In this document: positions 16,256-23,444 of the stretch, piece by piece | Layout: every line of letters begins with the position of its first letter | How positions within the stretch are numbered: position 1 is the stretch's first letter | From: a virus | Length of the DNA: 30,543 bases | Virus record (IMG/VR): IMGVR_UViG_3300033149_003758 | Location: 1 to 30,543 of that record | Reading direction: 5' to 3' (one strand) | Translations under genes and position numbers: made by a program | Notes under the pieces: model-generated | Seen by the model: only the letters and a program-made list of their open reading frames with translations | What the model was told of the DNA's origin: nothing | Database searches by the model: none

Positions 16256-17285
16256 TTAGTTGTTAGATATAATTCTAACGCCTGCGTCTCTTAGTGAAGC
16301 AGCGCCATAAGCAATGCTTCCATTGACTTTAATCCTCAAATCTTCGCCTCTTTGTTCGTTCAAATCAATCGGTAATTGGGTAGCATAAGCAACGGCTTCT
16401 CTGTGAACCAATAGATTTCTATGCCCACCTTCGCTTCCAGCAGTTCCAGAAGGAATTTGCTCTTCAACGAAAACAGGAATACCATAGAGAACACCTTTTG
16501 CTATAGCCGCACCAACTACTGGAGCTTGTCCTTGTCCCCATCCTGCTTGAGAAGCATCATAATACTTAGCGTTTTTGATGACCTCTCTCCAATAAGCATA
16601 TGGATGGAAGAAGAACGCCATATCATTCAAGGGAATACTATTGGATTCAGCAATGGAAATTGCTTTCTCAATGCTGGTAGCCAAAATATCAGTTGCAGAA
16701 TCTCCAACACTATTCGTAATGTAAGTGGCAGCGGTGTAATCCCATAAAGCGCTATCAAATGTCTTAGCCAAATCGTGTCCCAAATCTCTCATATAAGTGT
16801 TCAATACATTATATTTGTCGTGGATTTGAGCAGCTTGGAAATCAGACAGATAGAACGCAGCACCCTTCCATTGGTTGATGGTCAGAGTAGTAGAAGTATC
16901 AGATACATCAGTAGCCGTTACTTCACCATTAGTGGTTTTAATGTCACTAACGGTAAACCTCTGAGCAAACTTTGGGATGTGCACGGAATCTCCGCCAGCC
17001 TCTACATCACTGGAATAATCAGTAAAGAATTTAGCAGCAACCAAATTCTCCTTAAAATATTCAGTAACTTTCGGACTCCAAATCTCCAATTGTTAATCTT
17101 ATAGTTGAATTCCTATAAGTTCAGACTGTCGCATCGCCTTTCGGCGTCCCCTCGCTCAGTCGTTCACGGTGGCTTTCGCCTTCCGCCCTGTTAGCATCTC
17201 AGCCTCCAAGTCAATCAGAGGGGATTTTACACGCCCAAGATTATGGTTCAGGCGTGAAAACAGTATAAGTCTGTGCTTTAACCAT
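16256..17285 (-). CDS. Major capsid protein, gene split by a group I intron
   Basis: This is an HK97-fold coat protein. Exon 2 (17086-16256) encodes 276 residues beginning EIWSPKVTEYF. They include FFTDYSSDVEAGGDSVHIPKF and a C-terminal SIAYGAASLRDAGVRII typical of phage coat proteins. Read alone, exon 2 would need a TTG start one codon after a TAA. Exon 1 (17285-17250) is ATG plus 11 codons, MVKAQTYTVFTP; its ATG overlaps the scaffold stop as TAATG. Joining after CCT at 17250 to GAG at 17086 gives VFTPEIWSPKV, the usual P-E-I-W coat start. The spliced product is 288 residues. The coding sequence is therefore join(17250..17285, 16256..17086), complement. Confidence 0.88.
17087..17249 (-). ncRNA. 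163-nt group I self-splicing intron in the capsid gene
   Basis: The exon ends in U and the intron ends in G, as in group I introns. P1: exon CACGCCU (17256-17250) pairs with the guide GGGCGUG (17236-17230), with a U-G wobble at the 5' site. P10: AAUCUU (17242-17237) pairs with exon 2 GAGAUU (17086-17081). P3: UCCCCUC (17224-17218) with GAGGGGA (17153-17147). P6: CGG/CCG topped by GGC-GAAA-GCC (17180-17171). P7: GACUG (17161-17157) with CAGUC (17128-17124). P8: CGCC-GAAA-GGCG (17146-17135). P9: CUUAUAG (17119-17113) with CUAUAAG (17104-17098). P4/P5 are weaker (UUGG/CUAA with AGC/GCU). There is no internal ORF. The length is small for this class. Confidence 0.87.
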
Positions 17286-17836
17286 TATACTTCAGCCTCA
17301 CCTCCTCCTTTTCTCTGTCTTAAGCTTTCTTCAAAAAGCCTTTTATGTTCTTCGGGAGACATTTTGCCAATGTCTTCCAACCTTTTGGACTTCGCAGAGG
17401 GAGAAGAAGGTTCTGGTGTTTGTTTTTCTTTTGCGACCTTTTCTCTCAATGCTGCGACATACAGTTTAGCTTCTTCGGTTTTAGCAGCTTCTTCTGGAGA
17501 AAGACTTTTTGCCCTTGAAAGCATTGATATAAAATCAAGCTCTTCGGGCGAATAGTCCTTAAGGGCAGAAACAGTTTTGGCTAAATCAAAAGGATCAACA
17601 ACGGCTCCAACAGGTTTTGGTTTGGACTCCAATTGTTCCTTTAGTCTCTTGGCCTCTTCTTCTGCCTTTTTCATCCTGGCATACAGCCTTTTGTTCTTTT
17701 CAGACAATCCTTTCTCCAATTCCGAAGAAGTCATTTCAGAGTTGTCAGAAGTCTCTTCTTCCTGCGAGGTTTCTTCTTCAGAGGTTTCCTCTTCCTCTGG
17801 GTTTAAAGAGTTATCCTTCTCGATATCATCTTTCAT
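17285..17836 (-). CDS. Capsid scaffold protein
   Basis: The 183-residue, highly charged protein has an acidic N-terminus (EEEETSEEETSQEEE), a coiled-coil centre (KGLSEKNKRLYARMKKAEEEAKRLKEQLE) and a basic helical C-terminus (EDIGKMSPEEHKRLFEESLRQRKG). This composition, the position between portal and capsid genes, and the abundance of E and K are typical of scaffold proteins that direct procapsid assembly and leave or are cleaved before packaging. No protease gene is visible nearby. The stop overlaps the capsid gene ATG by one base (TAATG), coupling the two. The start follows UUUAAAAUU, the A/T-rich start context seen across this genome. Confidence 0.82.
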   Translation of the reverse strand: MKDDIEKDNSLNPEEEETSEEETSQEEETSDNSEMTSSELEKGLSEKNKRLYARMKKAEEEAKRLKEQLESKPKPVGAVVDPFDLAKTVSALKDYSPEELDFISMLSRAKSLSPEEAAKTEEAKLYVAALREKVAKEKQTPEPSSPSAKSKRLEDIGKMSPEEHKRLFEESLRQRKGGGEAEV

Positions 17837-17896
17837 AATTTTAAAGAGTATTATGAACTCAACGGTGTTTTAATGGGTTTCCGCCTCCCACGACCT

Positions 17897-18127
17897 TTAT
17901 ATAAAATTTTGGTCTTCTTTTTGTTTCGGGGCTTCTAAAATGTCTAATGTTTGAAGCCACATCTTCATTTCTTGAATAAACCGTATTTCTAAATCACGAC
18001 GCTCCCTGTCATCAATATCCATAGAAAAAACATTCTCTTTTAAGTCCTCAATCCGCTTATTAAACAAACTGCGCAAGATTTTTTTATTTCCCTTCAAAAA
18101 GTTTTGTTCTGTCTTGTTTAACTTCAT
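17897..18127 (-). CDS. Small head-region protein (76 aa), unknown function
   Basis: A 76-residue, predominantly helical protein (MKLNKTEQNFLKGNKKILRSLFNKRIEDLKEN shown in part) with DIDDRERRDLEIRF and an MKMWLQTLDIL helix. It lies between portal and scaffold genes, starting 15 nt after the portal stop. Small genes at this place are common in phages. I do not recognise the family. Charge and helicity would suit a short coiled-coil or a minor head factor. Confidence 0.6.
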   Translation of the reverse strand: MKLNKTEQNFLKGNKKILRSLFNKRIEDLKENVFSMDIDDRERRDLEIRFIQEMKMWLQTLDILEAPKQKEDQNFI

Positions 18128-18142
18128 AAGGTTTATATAGGA

Positions 18143-19867
18143 TTATAGCGTTGTGGCTGTTTGTGTCTGTTGGGGAGTAACTACTGGCGGGATACGAGCC
18201 ATTGACCCGCCCCTTTTAGCTGGTTGAATTTGCTCTAATGTTCCTCCCAAAGAAGGCTCTTCTTCGTCAAATTGTATCGGAGAAATTCCAGCCAAATCCA
18301 GCAGCTGATAGAATATTTTCCTTGTTCGCTTATCTTGTAGAATAGTCGGATTCTGAGCCAACATTGCCATCACCGTTTGAAGCGTAGCCATTTTGGAAGC
18401 CAAATCAATCTGTTCAGATGTTATAATAATGTTTATTTTGTATTTAAGATTATCGTAATAGCCTTTCGGGATATCGATGTCTTTATGTCTTTTAATTCCT
18501 TCCCAGGCAAGCGCTTTCAATAATTCTTTCTCTCTTGGGCCGGGAATTCTGCCAGTCCGGGCGATGTATCCAACCAATGCTTTATTAACCCGGTGATTCG
18601 CTATCAGCCGCCTCAATTTTTCAACCTCATCTTCGTCAAACTCACTTAACATCAATTTATGAATTCCCTTTCGGCCCTTCTTAAATTCTGGAATAATCCA
18701 ATCATAAAACAACTCTTTTAAAAATAATCCCAAATCTTCTCGTTTAAGGTCAAAATACCCTCCGGCCATTTTGGTGGCCAATATCGCTGACCCTAATGGC
18801 GTTCCTGATGGCGGACGCTCTCCCCTGATAATATCACGAGAAAATGTCCGTCTGTCCATTAACTCATCCCACCTCATCTCTTCCTCTCTATAAAAGGACA
18901 AATTCCTTTCTTCCATTTGGACAGGAGACAATTGGTCATTGGTAATGATAATCTCTCCGTCTTCAATATCCACCAAAAGATTCCCAGCAATCCGTGAGTC
19001 TCTGGTCTGGTAAATGTGCTTGGATGTCCAATGAGCCCCGTGTGCTTTATAATTAGCTATCTTGTTCTGGTAAATCTGGGTATGGAATAATTTTTCCGGC
19101 TGTCCTCTTCCCAACCACCTTCCGGGAATTTTGTCCCAATGAAGCTCTTTGTAAATGTCTTCAATCTTTTTCTCGTCTTGGTGTAATAGAATGGCTCTTT
19201 TTTGCTTGCGGGCTTTATCGCTGGTGGCAATAATAAAATAATTGCCGTCCATATCTTCCACCCTTCCGAAATATTCCCAAACCTTAATATGTCCGCCTTC
19301 CTCAAACTCATCTATGGCATCTTCAATATTATTCCACGGCTGTTCCCTCAATTGAGCAGGAGAATAATCGTGTTCTTCAATCACATATTTGGCATTAACT
19401 AAACTCTCGGCCGTTGGTTCTACTTTAAGGTTTTGCAAGGGAACCATATAAACTTTGCTTTTAGCTTTTTTCAAAACTACTGTTCCATATTTCGGCCAGT
19501 TATAAACTATCTTATTTAGCAGCTGACCGAATTTTTGCTCTTTCATCCATATCTTTAAGTCTTTTTCAAACAACCATACAGGATAATATGACTGCCCCTC
19601 CTCAGCAATAATTCGGATATCCTTAGTATCCAAATCAACCATCTTAGAAGCCACCTGGGTTGGGCTTTCTATAACATTATAAAACGGCCTTAGAAACCCC
19701 AGCGAGTCAAAGGCGTGATCCCTGTATCTATCTACCCAATACAAATCTATCAGTTCTATAATATCGCTATGAGTTTTAGCGAAAACAGGATTACAATCTA
19801 ATTGGGTTTTCTCAAAATTATCTAAATCGTTATTTAGTTGTTCACAAACTGGACATTCTGTTTTCAT
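18143..19867 (-). CDS. Portal protein
   Basis: At 574 residues, the protein has the length of a portal and lies between TerL and scaffold. It starts MKTECPVCEQLNN with an unusual CxxC, then DLYWVDRYRDHAFDSLGFLRPFYNVIES. It continues with long helical and beta segments including KIWMKEQKFGQLLNKIVYNWPKYGTVVLKKA and VKVEPTAESLVNAKYVIEEHDYS-like stretches (given in parts). The C-terminal part contains the helical barrel-type sequence and a Q/T-rich tail. It would form the dodecameric ring at the capsid vertex through which TerL moves DNA. Its ATG overlaps the stop of the preceding 45-residue gene (ATGA). The assignment rests mainly on size, order and general pattern. Confidence 0.8.
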   Translation of the reverse strand: MKTECPVCEQLNNDLDNFEKTQLDCNPVFAKTHSDIIELIDLYWVDRYRDHAFDSLGFLRPFYNVIESPTQVASKMVDLDTKDIRIIAEEGQSYYPVWLFEKDLKIWMKEQKFGQLLNKIVYNWPKYGTVVLKKAKSKVYMVPLQNLKVEPTAESLVNAKYVIEEHDYSPAQLREQPWNNIEDAIDEFEEGGHIKVWEYFGRVEDMDGNYFIIATSDKARKQKRAILLHQDEKKIEDIYKELHWDKIPGRWLGRGQPEKLFHTQIYQNKIANYKAHGAHWTSKHIYQTRDSRIAGNLLVDIEDGEIIITNDQLSPVQMEERNLSFYREEEMRWDELMDRRTFSRDIIRGERPPSGTPLGSAILATKMAGGYFDLKREDLGLFLKELFYDWIIPEFKKGRKGIHKLMLSEFDEDEVEKLRRLIANHRVNKALVGYIARTGRIPGPREKELLKALAWEGIKRHKDIDIPKGYYDNLKYKINIIITSEQIDLASKMATLQTVMAMLAQNPTILQDKRTRKIFYQLLDLAGISPIQFDEEEPSLGGTLEQIQPAKRGGSMARIPPVVTPQQTQTATTL

Positions 19868-20001
19868 CTTTTTTTTCTTTTAACTTCGCCACGATAGGAT
19901 TTACCATTTAGAAAACAAATGTGAATATACTTTCCACCCTTTAGTTTTTTAGTCCTTATGCGCCCTCCCCTCCTTCTGCACTTGTTAAATCCTGCTGGCA
20001 T
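19864..20001 (-). CDS. 45-residue basic microprotein in the head operon
   Basis: ATG at 20001 opens a 45-codon frame that ends with TGA overlapping the portal ATG (ATGA at 19867-19864). The product is very basic: CRRRGGRIRTKKL, GGKYIHICFLNGKSY and GEVKRKKR. I recall similar tiny proteins with a G-G-R-x-R-T-K-K-L and Y-x-x-I-C-x-x-x-G-K-S-Y pattern next to phage terminase genes, but no function is known to me. Overlap with the portal start and conserved-looking motifs support it being real. Confidence 0.7.
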   Translation of the reverse strand: MPAGFNKCRRRGGRIRTKKLKGGKYIHICFLNGKSYRGEVKRKKR

Positions 20002-20002
20002 A

Positions 20003-20188
20003 TTATTTATGAAATTTTCGAAATTTTCTAAGAGTCAACGCCAGTCGGGCCCTCCTGCCCAACTTACCCTTTTTCTTAGCGGCTGCCCTCAGCTTTTTTA
20101 AAGGAATCCTGTGTCCCTTTTTAACTTTAAGTGACCTTCTGAAAGCCCCCTTCTTCTTGATAGCTTTTTGTATCCACCTTCTTGCCAT
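20003..20188 (-). CDS. 61-residue arginine/lysine-rich microprotein
   Basis: This small gene encodes MARRWIQKAIKKKGAFR followed by a helical segment and KKGKLGRRARLALTLRK. About 40 percent of residues are K or R. Similar short proteins with the K-K-G-K-L-G-R-R-A-R-L-A-L-T-L-R ending occur between terminase and portal genes in many uncultivated phages, to my recollection. It may bind DNA or RNA. The gene starts 4 nt after the TerL stop and is followed directly by the 45-residue gene. Confidence 0.75.
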   Translation of the reverse strand: MARRWIQKAIKKKGAFRRSLKVKKGHRIPLKKLRAAAKKKGKLGRRARLALTLRKFRKFHK

Positions 20189-20192
20189 ATTT

Positions 20193-21506
20193 TTATATCG
20201 GGCTTAAATGTTTAATTTTCGACTTTGATTTTAAGTATTGCTGAAATGCCGTTGGAGGATTAGCTTCTCCTGTCAACCCCCAAACAGCCAATGCCAATGA
20301 ATCTACGCAATCATCGTGCAATCCTTGCGGAGCCGAATATCGTATGTTTCTTAACGGCTGGCCGGTTTTGGGATTTATCAGCTGGTATCCGAATGATTCT
20401 AATTCGTCTATCAATGTTGGATTATTGGGAATCCAAACCATCTTTTGCTCAATATAAATGGACAACTTTTCAATTAAATCCTTTTTGGACTTACCGCTGA
20501 AATTAAATTCATCTACCAGCAATCCGGTTCGCTCTAAATCGTCTTTGATGGGCTGCCCCACGCCGGTAGAATCCACAATAATCCGAGCATTATTATATCT
20601 TCGGGCAACTGACTGGATTCGTTTTTTTTGAAAAGGATAATCAATATCCTTAAATCTATCCCAATAAACCACTCCGTTATTGTATTTGTCAACAACCGTA
20701 ATCACCGTAAAATCCTCGTGCTTTCCCAAATCTACCCCCATAACATAGAAATGCCCACGAACCGCATCCCGCAAAGTGTCTTTAACGATATCTCTTACCC
20801 CCCTGAACACGGAGGCAGCATCATCTAAAAATTTAGCCTCATATTCTTGTTTAAAAATCTGAATTGGGAGTTCTTTTTGCAACCGTTCCCATTCGCTCTT
20901 AGGAAAATGCGGATTATCTATTGACCTAAAATGCCAAGATTGCCCATCTTCCCATTGTTTAGCCTTTTGCCAGTGCTGGTAAAACCAGCCCTTGCCAGCG
21001 GGAGTAGAAATGACCAATGATTTGCCCTGCCTGGATGTTAATCGGGCAGACAAATACCTGTCCCAAATATTGGAAGAAAACCTGGCCGCCTCATCTAATA
21101 TTGCCAAATCCAATTCTTCGCCCATCAAAGTAGTCGGGACATCGATTGATTTACACTCCAAAACAGAATTCCATTCTTTGATATAAGCTTTTTGGGGATA
21201 GCGCTCTGAAAAATATTTTAAAAGCCGAGGATCATATTTCCCAGCAAACTCCTTGGCGTAGCTGAATATCTTACCCGCCATATCATATGTCAAAGAAACA
21301 ATCCATATTTTCTGAACAATCCATATTTTCTGATTATCGGCCAGTAGCCTTTTGAAAGCCTCATATCCGCTCAACATTGACTTTCCCCACCTTGTTCCAG
21401 CGCATATTACTTTATGCCGGGCATTAGATTGAATAACATCCATTTGCCCCGGATGCGGCTTCCAGCCGATGGCTTCCATTAGCTTTTTGTCGGATATTTT
21501 TTTCAT
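20193..21506 (-). CDS. terL: Terminase large subunit
   Basis: This 437-residue packaging motor has an ATPase domain with Walker A AGTRWGKS (residues 36-43) and Walker B plus catalytic Glu in LAILDEA (Asp138, Glu139). An SLVIST-type motif III follows (KSLVISTPAGKGW). The RNase H-like nuclease domain starts with VMGVDLGKHEDFTVITVVD, has RIIVDSTGVGQPI in the middle and DDCVDSLALAVW near the end, giving the usual acidic triad. It cuts concatemers and pumps DNA into the head through the portal. The start overlaps the TerS stop (TAATG). Residues 60-71 carry a duplicated hexapeptide KIWIVQ-KIWIVS from an 18-bp tandem repeat, close to the ATPase core. Confidence 0.95.
   Translation of the reverse strand: MKKISDKKLMEAIGWKPHPGQMDVIQSNARHKVICAGTRWGKSMLSGYEAFKRLLADNQKIWIVQKIWIVSLTYDMAGKIFSYAKEFAGKYDPRLLKYFSERYPQKAYIKEWNSVLECKSIDVPTTLMGEELDLAILDEAARFSSNIWDRYLSARLTSRQGKSLVISTPAGKGWFYQHWQKAKQWEDGQSWHFRSIDNPHFPKSEWERLQKELPIQIFKQEYEAKFLDDAASVFRGVRDIVKDTLRDAVRGHFYVMGVDLGKHEDFTVITVVDKYNNGVVYWDRFKDIDYPFQKKRIQSVARRYNNARIIVDSTGVGQPIKDDLERTGLLVDEFNFSGKSKKDLIEKLSIYIEQKMVWIPNNPTLIDELESFGYQLINPKTGQPLRNIRYSAPQGLHDDCVDSLALAVWGLTGEANPPTAFQQYLKSKSKIKHLSPI
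21298..21333. repeat. Perfect 18-bp tandem duplication inside terL
   Basis: ACAATCCATATTTTCTGA occurs twice without a gap (21298-21315 and 21316-21333). It is in frame and doubles six residues on the strand after Walker A. Confidence 0.95.
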
Positions 21507-21841
21507 TATTCTACAACCACTTCATTCCTCTTATCCCTGATAGTATAATCCACTTGTTGCTTATTATATCCCTTCAAATCAAAAATCTGCTTAATCGCCT
21601 TAAGCGACGCATCTTTATCCTTATCCAAGGCTATTTCGTTCAACCTATCCAAATATTTGGAATCATCTAATTTGGCAAGCAGCTGCTGCCAGCCACGGGA
21701 CTTTGTCATTAGATGAGGGTTTTTAGCATAAGCATCGCTTCCGCCAGCTTTTTTAATGGCTTTGCTAATAGGCAGAGGCTTGCCCTCAACTATTGATTCC
21801 ATCTCAATATCAAAAGTTCTTTTTTGTAATTGTGTTGCCAT
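21506..21841 (-). CDS. terS: Terminase small subunit (probable)
   Basis: I use ATG 21841 (MATQLQKRTFDIEMESI, 111 aa); a frame from 21931 would add 30 residues through a hairpin leader that does not look coding. The protein has an N-terminal helical part with ISKAIKKAGGSDAYAKNPHLMTKS, like the HTH recognition region of small terminases. A central helical pair (ALDKDKDASLKAIKQIFDLKGY) and a short tail follow. It would bind the packaging site and stimulate TerL. The stop overlaps the terL ATG as TAATG. The assignment depends on position, size and HTH-like sequence. Confidence 0.78.
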   Translation of the reverse strand: MATQLQKRTFDIEMESIVEGKPLPISKAIKKAGGSDAYAKNPHLMTKSRGWQQLLAKLDDSKYLDRLNEIALDKDKDASLKAIKQIFDLKGYNKQQVDYTIRDKRNEVVVE

Positions 21842-22159
21842 ATTTGTGTTTTTTGGATATTTTCTGGGGAGGTGATATATATATAATCTCACATACCCGA
21901 TTTTAGCCTCCCCTCCCCCCTCTTGTCGCATAATAGCTCTTATCAGACATTCACCAATCCCTTGTTTTCCTTGATTTTATAGGGTTTTTAGGCTATTTAT
22001 TAGGAGAAAAAGTAGAATTTTATCAATTTTTGATGATTTTTTTGTATTTTTTTTGTGTTTTTTTGTTTGTGTGCGTGTGAATACTTATCCTACACCTCTA
22101 CTCTTCTTCTTTCCCTTTATTACTTTTCTTTATTCCTTTTCTTTTTCTTTTCTTTATAT
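21842..22159 (-). promoter_or_regulatory. Purine-rich non-coding leader of the packaging/head operon
   Basis: This 318-nt stretch has no convincing gene. The right part is almost all A and G on the transcribed strand (runs such as AAAGAAAAGAAAAAG). A possible but weak sigma70-type promoter is TTGATA, 18 nt, TAATAA. Close to terS, GGGGAGG pairs with CCTCCCC (21907-21913 and 21866-21872), enclosing an A/T hairpin GTGA...TCAC. This may shape terS translation. Confidence 0.45.
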
Positions 22160-22273
22160 CTATGCTTCATAACTTCTTTTCTTCATCTTTTCTTTCTGTC
22201 TCCTCTGGCAGGCGCCAATTTGGCTTTCTTCTAAGTTACATTCATTTGCGCAGCCAAAACATTTCATTTTCAT
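22160..22273 (-). CDS. 37-residue Cys-rich (zinc-binding?) microprotein
   Basis: An ATG at 22273 overlaps the stop of the preceding gene as ATGA and opens a 37-codon frame ending in TAG at 22162-22160. The start MKMKCFGCANEC has Cys at 5, 8 and 12, and a fourth Cys at 22 (IGACQRR), a possible zinc site. The tail is basic and helical (RRQKEKMKKRSY). The start-stop overlap is the main reason to believe it. Function unknown. Confidence 0.6.
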   Translation of the reverse strand: MKMKCFGCANECNLEESQIGACQRRQKEKMKKRSYEA

Positions 22274-22521
22274 AGCAATATATCTTTTTCTGTTATCATT
22301 GATAAATCCACTTCCTCGTAAGGAATAGACTTATTCGGTTTCCCTGGTTCCTTTTGTTTCTTTTTCTTCTGTTTAAGATATAATTCAAAGCCTTTCCGGT
22401 AGGCTTCGCTTCCATAACTATTTTTTACTGCTTTTAAGTTTGGATTGTGGAACATTTTATCTCGCTTTTTGAATTCTTTTAGATATTGGCTTCTTGCTAT
22501 TTGTTCTTTCCAAGTTTCCAT
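22270..22521 (-). CDS. Basic helical protein (83 aa), unknown function
   Basis: The 83-residue product starts METWKEQIARSQYLKEFKKRDKMF. It contains AYRKGFELYLKQKKKKQKE and ends with the acidic EEVDLSMITEKDILL. No family is recognised. The dipole of basic core and acidic tail might suit a nucleic-acid or RNA-polymerase-binding factor. It lies between the sigma region-4-like gene and the zinc microprotein, so it could be part of the switch from early to late expression. That is only inferred from position. Confidence 0.55.
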   Translation of the reverse strand: METWKEQIARSQYLKEFKKRDKMFHNPNLKAVKNSYGSEAYRKGFELYLKQKKKKQKEPGKPNKSIPYEEVDLSMITEKDILL

Positions 22522-22560
22522 ATTTCAATAAGTTTCCATAAAATACCCCTTTATTTTATA

Positions 22561-22812
22561 TTACCATCCTAATACCTTTTTTGTTGTCATCCTTGCCCGG
22601 TATAAATACTTTTTAACGCTCCCGATTGAGATACCCAAAAGGCTGGCTATCTCCCTATACTTATAACCCTCAATTCTTAGTTTCATTGATTGGCTCTGCC
22701 TCTTTGGCAATTTTTTTAATGCCCTTTCTATATCCACCTGAGCTTTCATTGTGTTTAAGGCCTGCCAATCATCTGAAACATCTATCCCTTGATAAGTAAA
22801 GATTACTGTCAT
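22561..22812 (-). CDS. Stand-alone sigma region-4-like HTH transcription factor
   Basis: The 83-residue protein is close to region 4 of ECF-type sigma factors. A helix (TMKAQVDIERALKKLPKRQSQSM) is followed by the HTH LRIEGYKYREIASLLGISIGSVKKYLYRARMTTKKVL (in parts; recognition helix about 60-72). It has no region 2, so it cannot open a promoter by itself. It may act as an activator, an appropriator of host RNA polymerase or a partner of another sigma subunit. It sits exactly where early genes end and packaging genes begin, and directly downstream of an intrinsic terminator, so a late-gene regulator role is likely. Confidence 0.75.
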   Translation of the reverse strand: MTVIFTYQGIDVSDDWQALNTMKAQVDIERALKKLPKRQSQSMKLRIEGYKYREIASLLGISIGSVKKYLYRARMTTKKVLGW

Positions 22813-22814
22813 TT

Positions 22815-22848
22815 TAATTAAAAACCCAAAAGCTCCTAACTTTTGGGT
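22815..22848 (-). terminator. Intrinsic terminator/attenuator before the sigma-like gene
   Basis: On the minus strand ACCCAAAAG (22848-22840) pairs with CTTTTGGGT (22832-22824) around a 7-nt loop and is followed by TTTTTAATT. It is a good intrinsic terminator that ends just before the ATG at 22812. Transcription into the sigma-like gene would therefore need read-through or another start. Confidence 0.78.
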
Positions 22849-22911
22849 ATCGCTTACGATATGTAGTTTCTGCCGGCGTACCAGCAGCTTAACTCCCAGC
22901 TTAACTCCCTT
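22849..22911 (-). promoter_or_regulatory. Hairpin-rich leader upstream of the terminator
   Basis: The sequence between the zinc-ribbon gene and the terminator holds a 12-bp tandem duplication (22886-22909, AGCTTAACTCCC twice). It also holds a 7-bp hairpin CTGCTGG-TACG-CCGGCAG (22887-22870 on the minus strand) and a small ATCG-TAAG-CGAT hairpin. Successive hairpins before a terminator resemble a leader that controls read-through. No known riboswitch is recognised. Confidence 0.4.
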
Positions 22912-23100
22912 TTAATTCCCTTTATTTATTTTTTTAATATCTTCTGTTTTTATTAGCTGCCTCAATTGAACATCGACCACTATCCAAAATTCCAGCTTAC
23001 AATCCCTGCAATACTTCTTAAAAACCTTCCCCTCTTTTAACTGATCGTCGGGAATCTCATCTATTTTAGCTCCGCATTTTGGACAATGGACAATTTTCAT
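22912..23100 (-). CDS. Zinc-ribbon protein (62 aa)
   Basis: The product starts MKIVHCPKCGAKIDEIPDDQ and has CPKC and CRDC pairs (Cys 6, 9, 31, 34) forming a classical zinc ribbon. A hydrophobic strand LEFWIVVDVQL and a short basic helix follow. Such small ribbons are common in phage early regions and usually bind nucleic acid or protein partners. The ATG overlaps the stop of the HNH gene by 4 nt. It has no close family that I can name. Confidence 0.7.
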   Translation of the reverse strand: MKIVHCPKCGAKIDEIPDDQLKEGKVFKKYCRDCKLEFWIVVDVQLRQLIKTEDIKKINKGN

Positions 23101-23444
23101 TTTTCCAAATACTCATTTAATCGTTTTATAGTATCTTGATACCATTTTAAGGTCATATAACTGCCTACAGGGCGATTAAGGGCCTTCTTGCGCAAATTAT
23201 TATACCATTTCTGCCCTCGTTTTTTTACAATTTCTGCTGATAATGAAGAATCTGTATGATGTAGCCGATAATGACAACCCTTACACAATACAATCCCACC
23301 ATCCAAATCATATCTTAAATGCCCATAATTGCTCTTGGGAAAGAAATGGTGAACCTGCTCTGCTGGTTTTCCACACAACTCACAAAACTGCCCGTGTTTT
23401 TTGATACAGGCGAACATCCAAAGTTTATCTGCCTTACTGCGCAA
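23097..23444 (-). CDS. HNH endonuclease / NinG-like protein
   Basis: This HNH protein of 115 residues has CELCGKPAEQVHHFFPKSNYGH, then GGIVLCKGCHYRLHH, giving two CxxC zinc pairs, the HH of the active site, an Asp/Asn region and a final His. A helical C-terminus follows. It resembles phage NinG/Rap-like recombination nucleases and generic HNH proteins found in early regions. The start used is TTG at 23444; ATG at 23417 (MFACIKKHG) is an alternative. The start falls in a 7-bp tandem duplication, which also affects the preceding gene. It could process recombination intermediates or be a homing enzyme. Confidence 0.75.
   Translation of the reverse strand: MRSKADKLWMFACIKKHGQFCELCGKPAEQVHHFFPKSNYGHLRYDLDGGIVLCKGCHYRLHHTDSSLSAEIVKKRGQKWYNNLRKKALNRPVGSYMTLKWYQDTIKRLNEYLEK

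Noticed and set aside
16256-17089. Major capsid gene starting with TTG at 17089
   Set aside because: The TTG lies one codon after a TAA and the resulting protein would lack the usual N-terminus. The exon 1 ATG, its TAATG overlap and the intron pairings explain the sequence better.
19057-19311. Frame at 19057-19311 (minus) inside the portal gene
   Set aside because: It is out of frame within the portal gene, with no separate signals.
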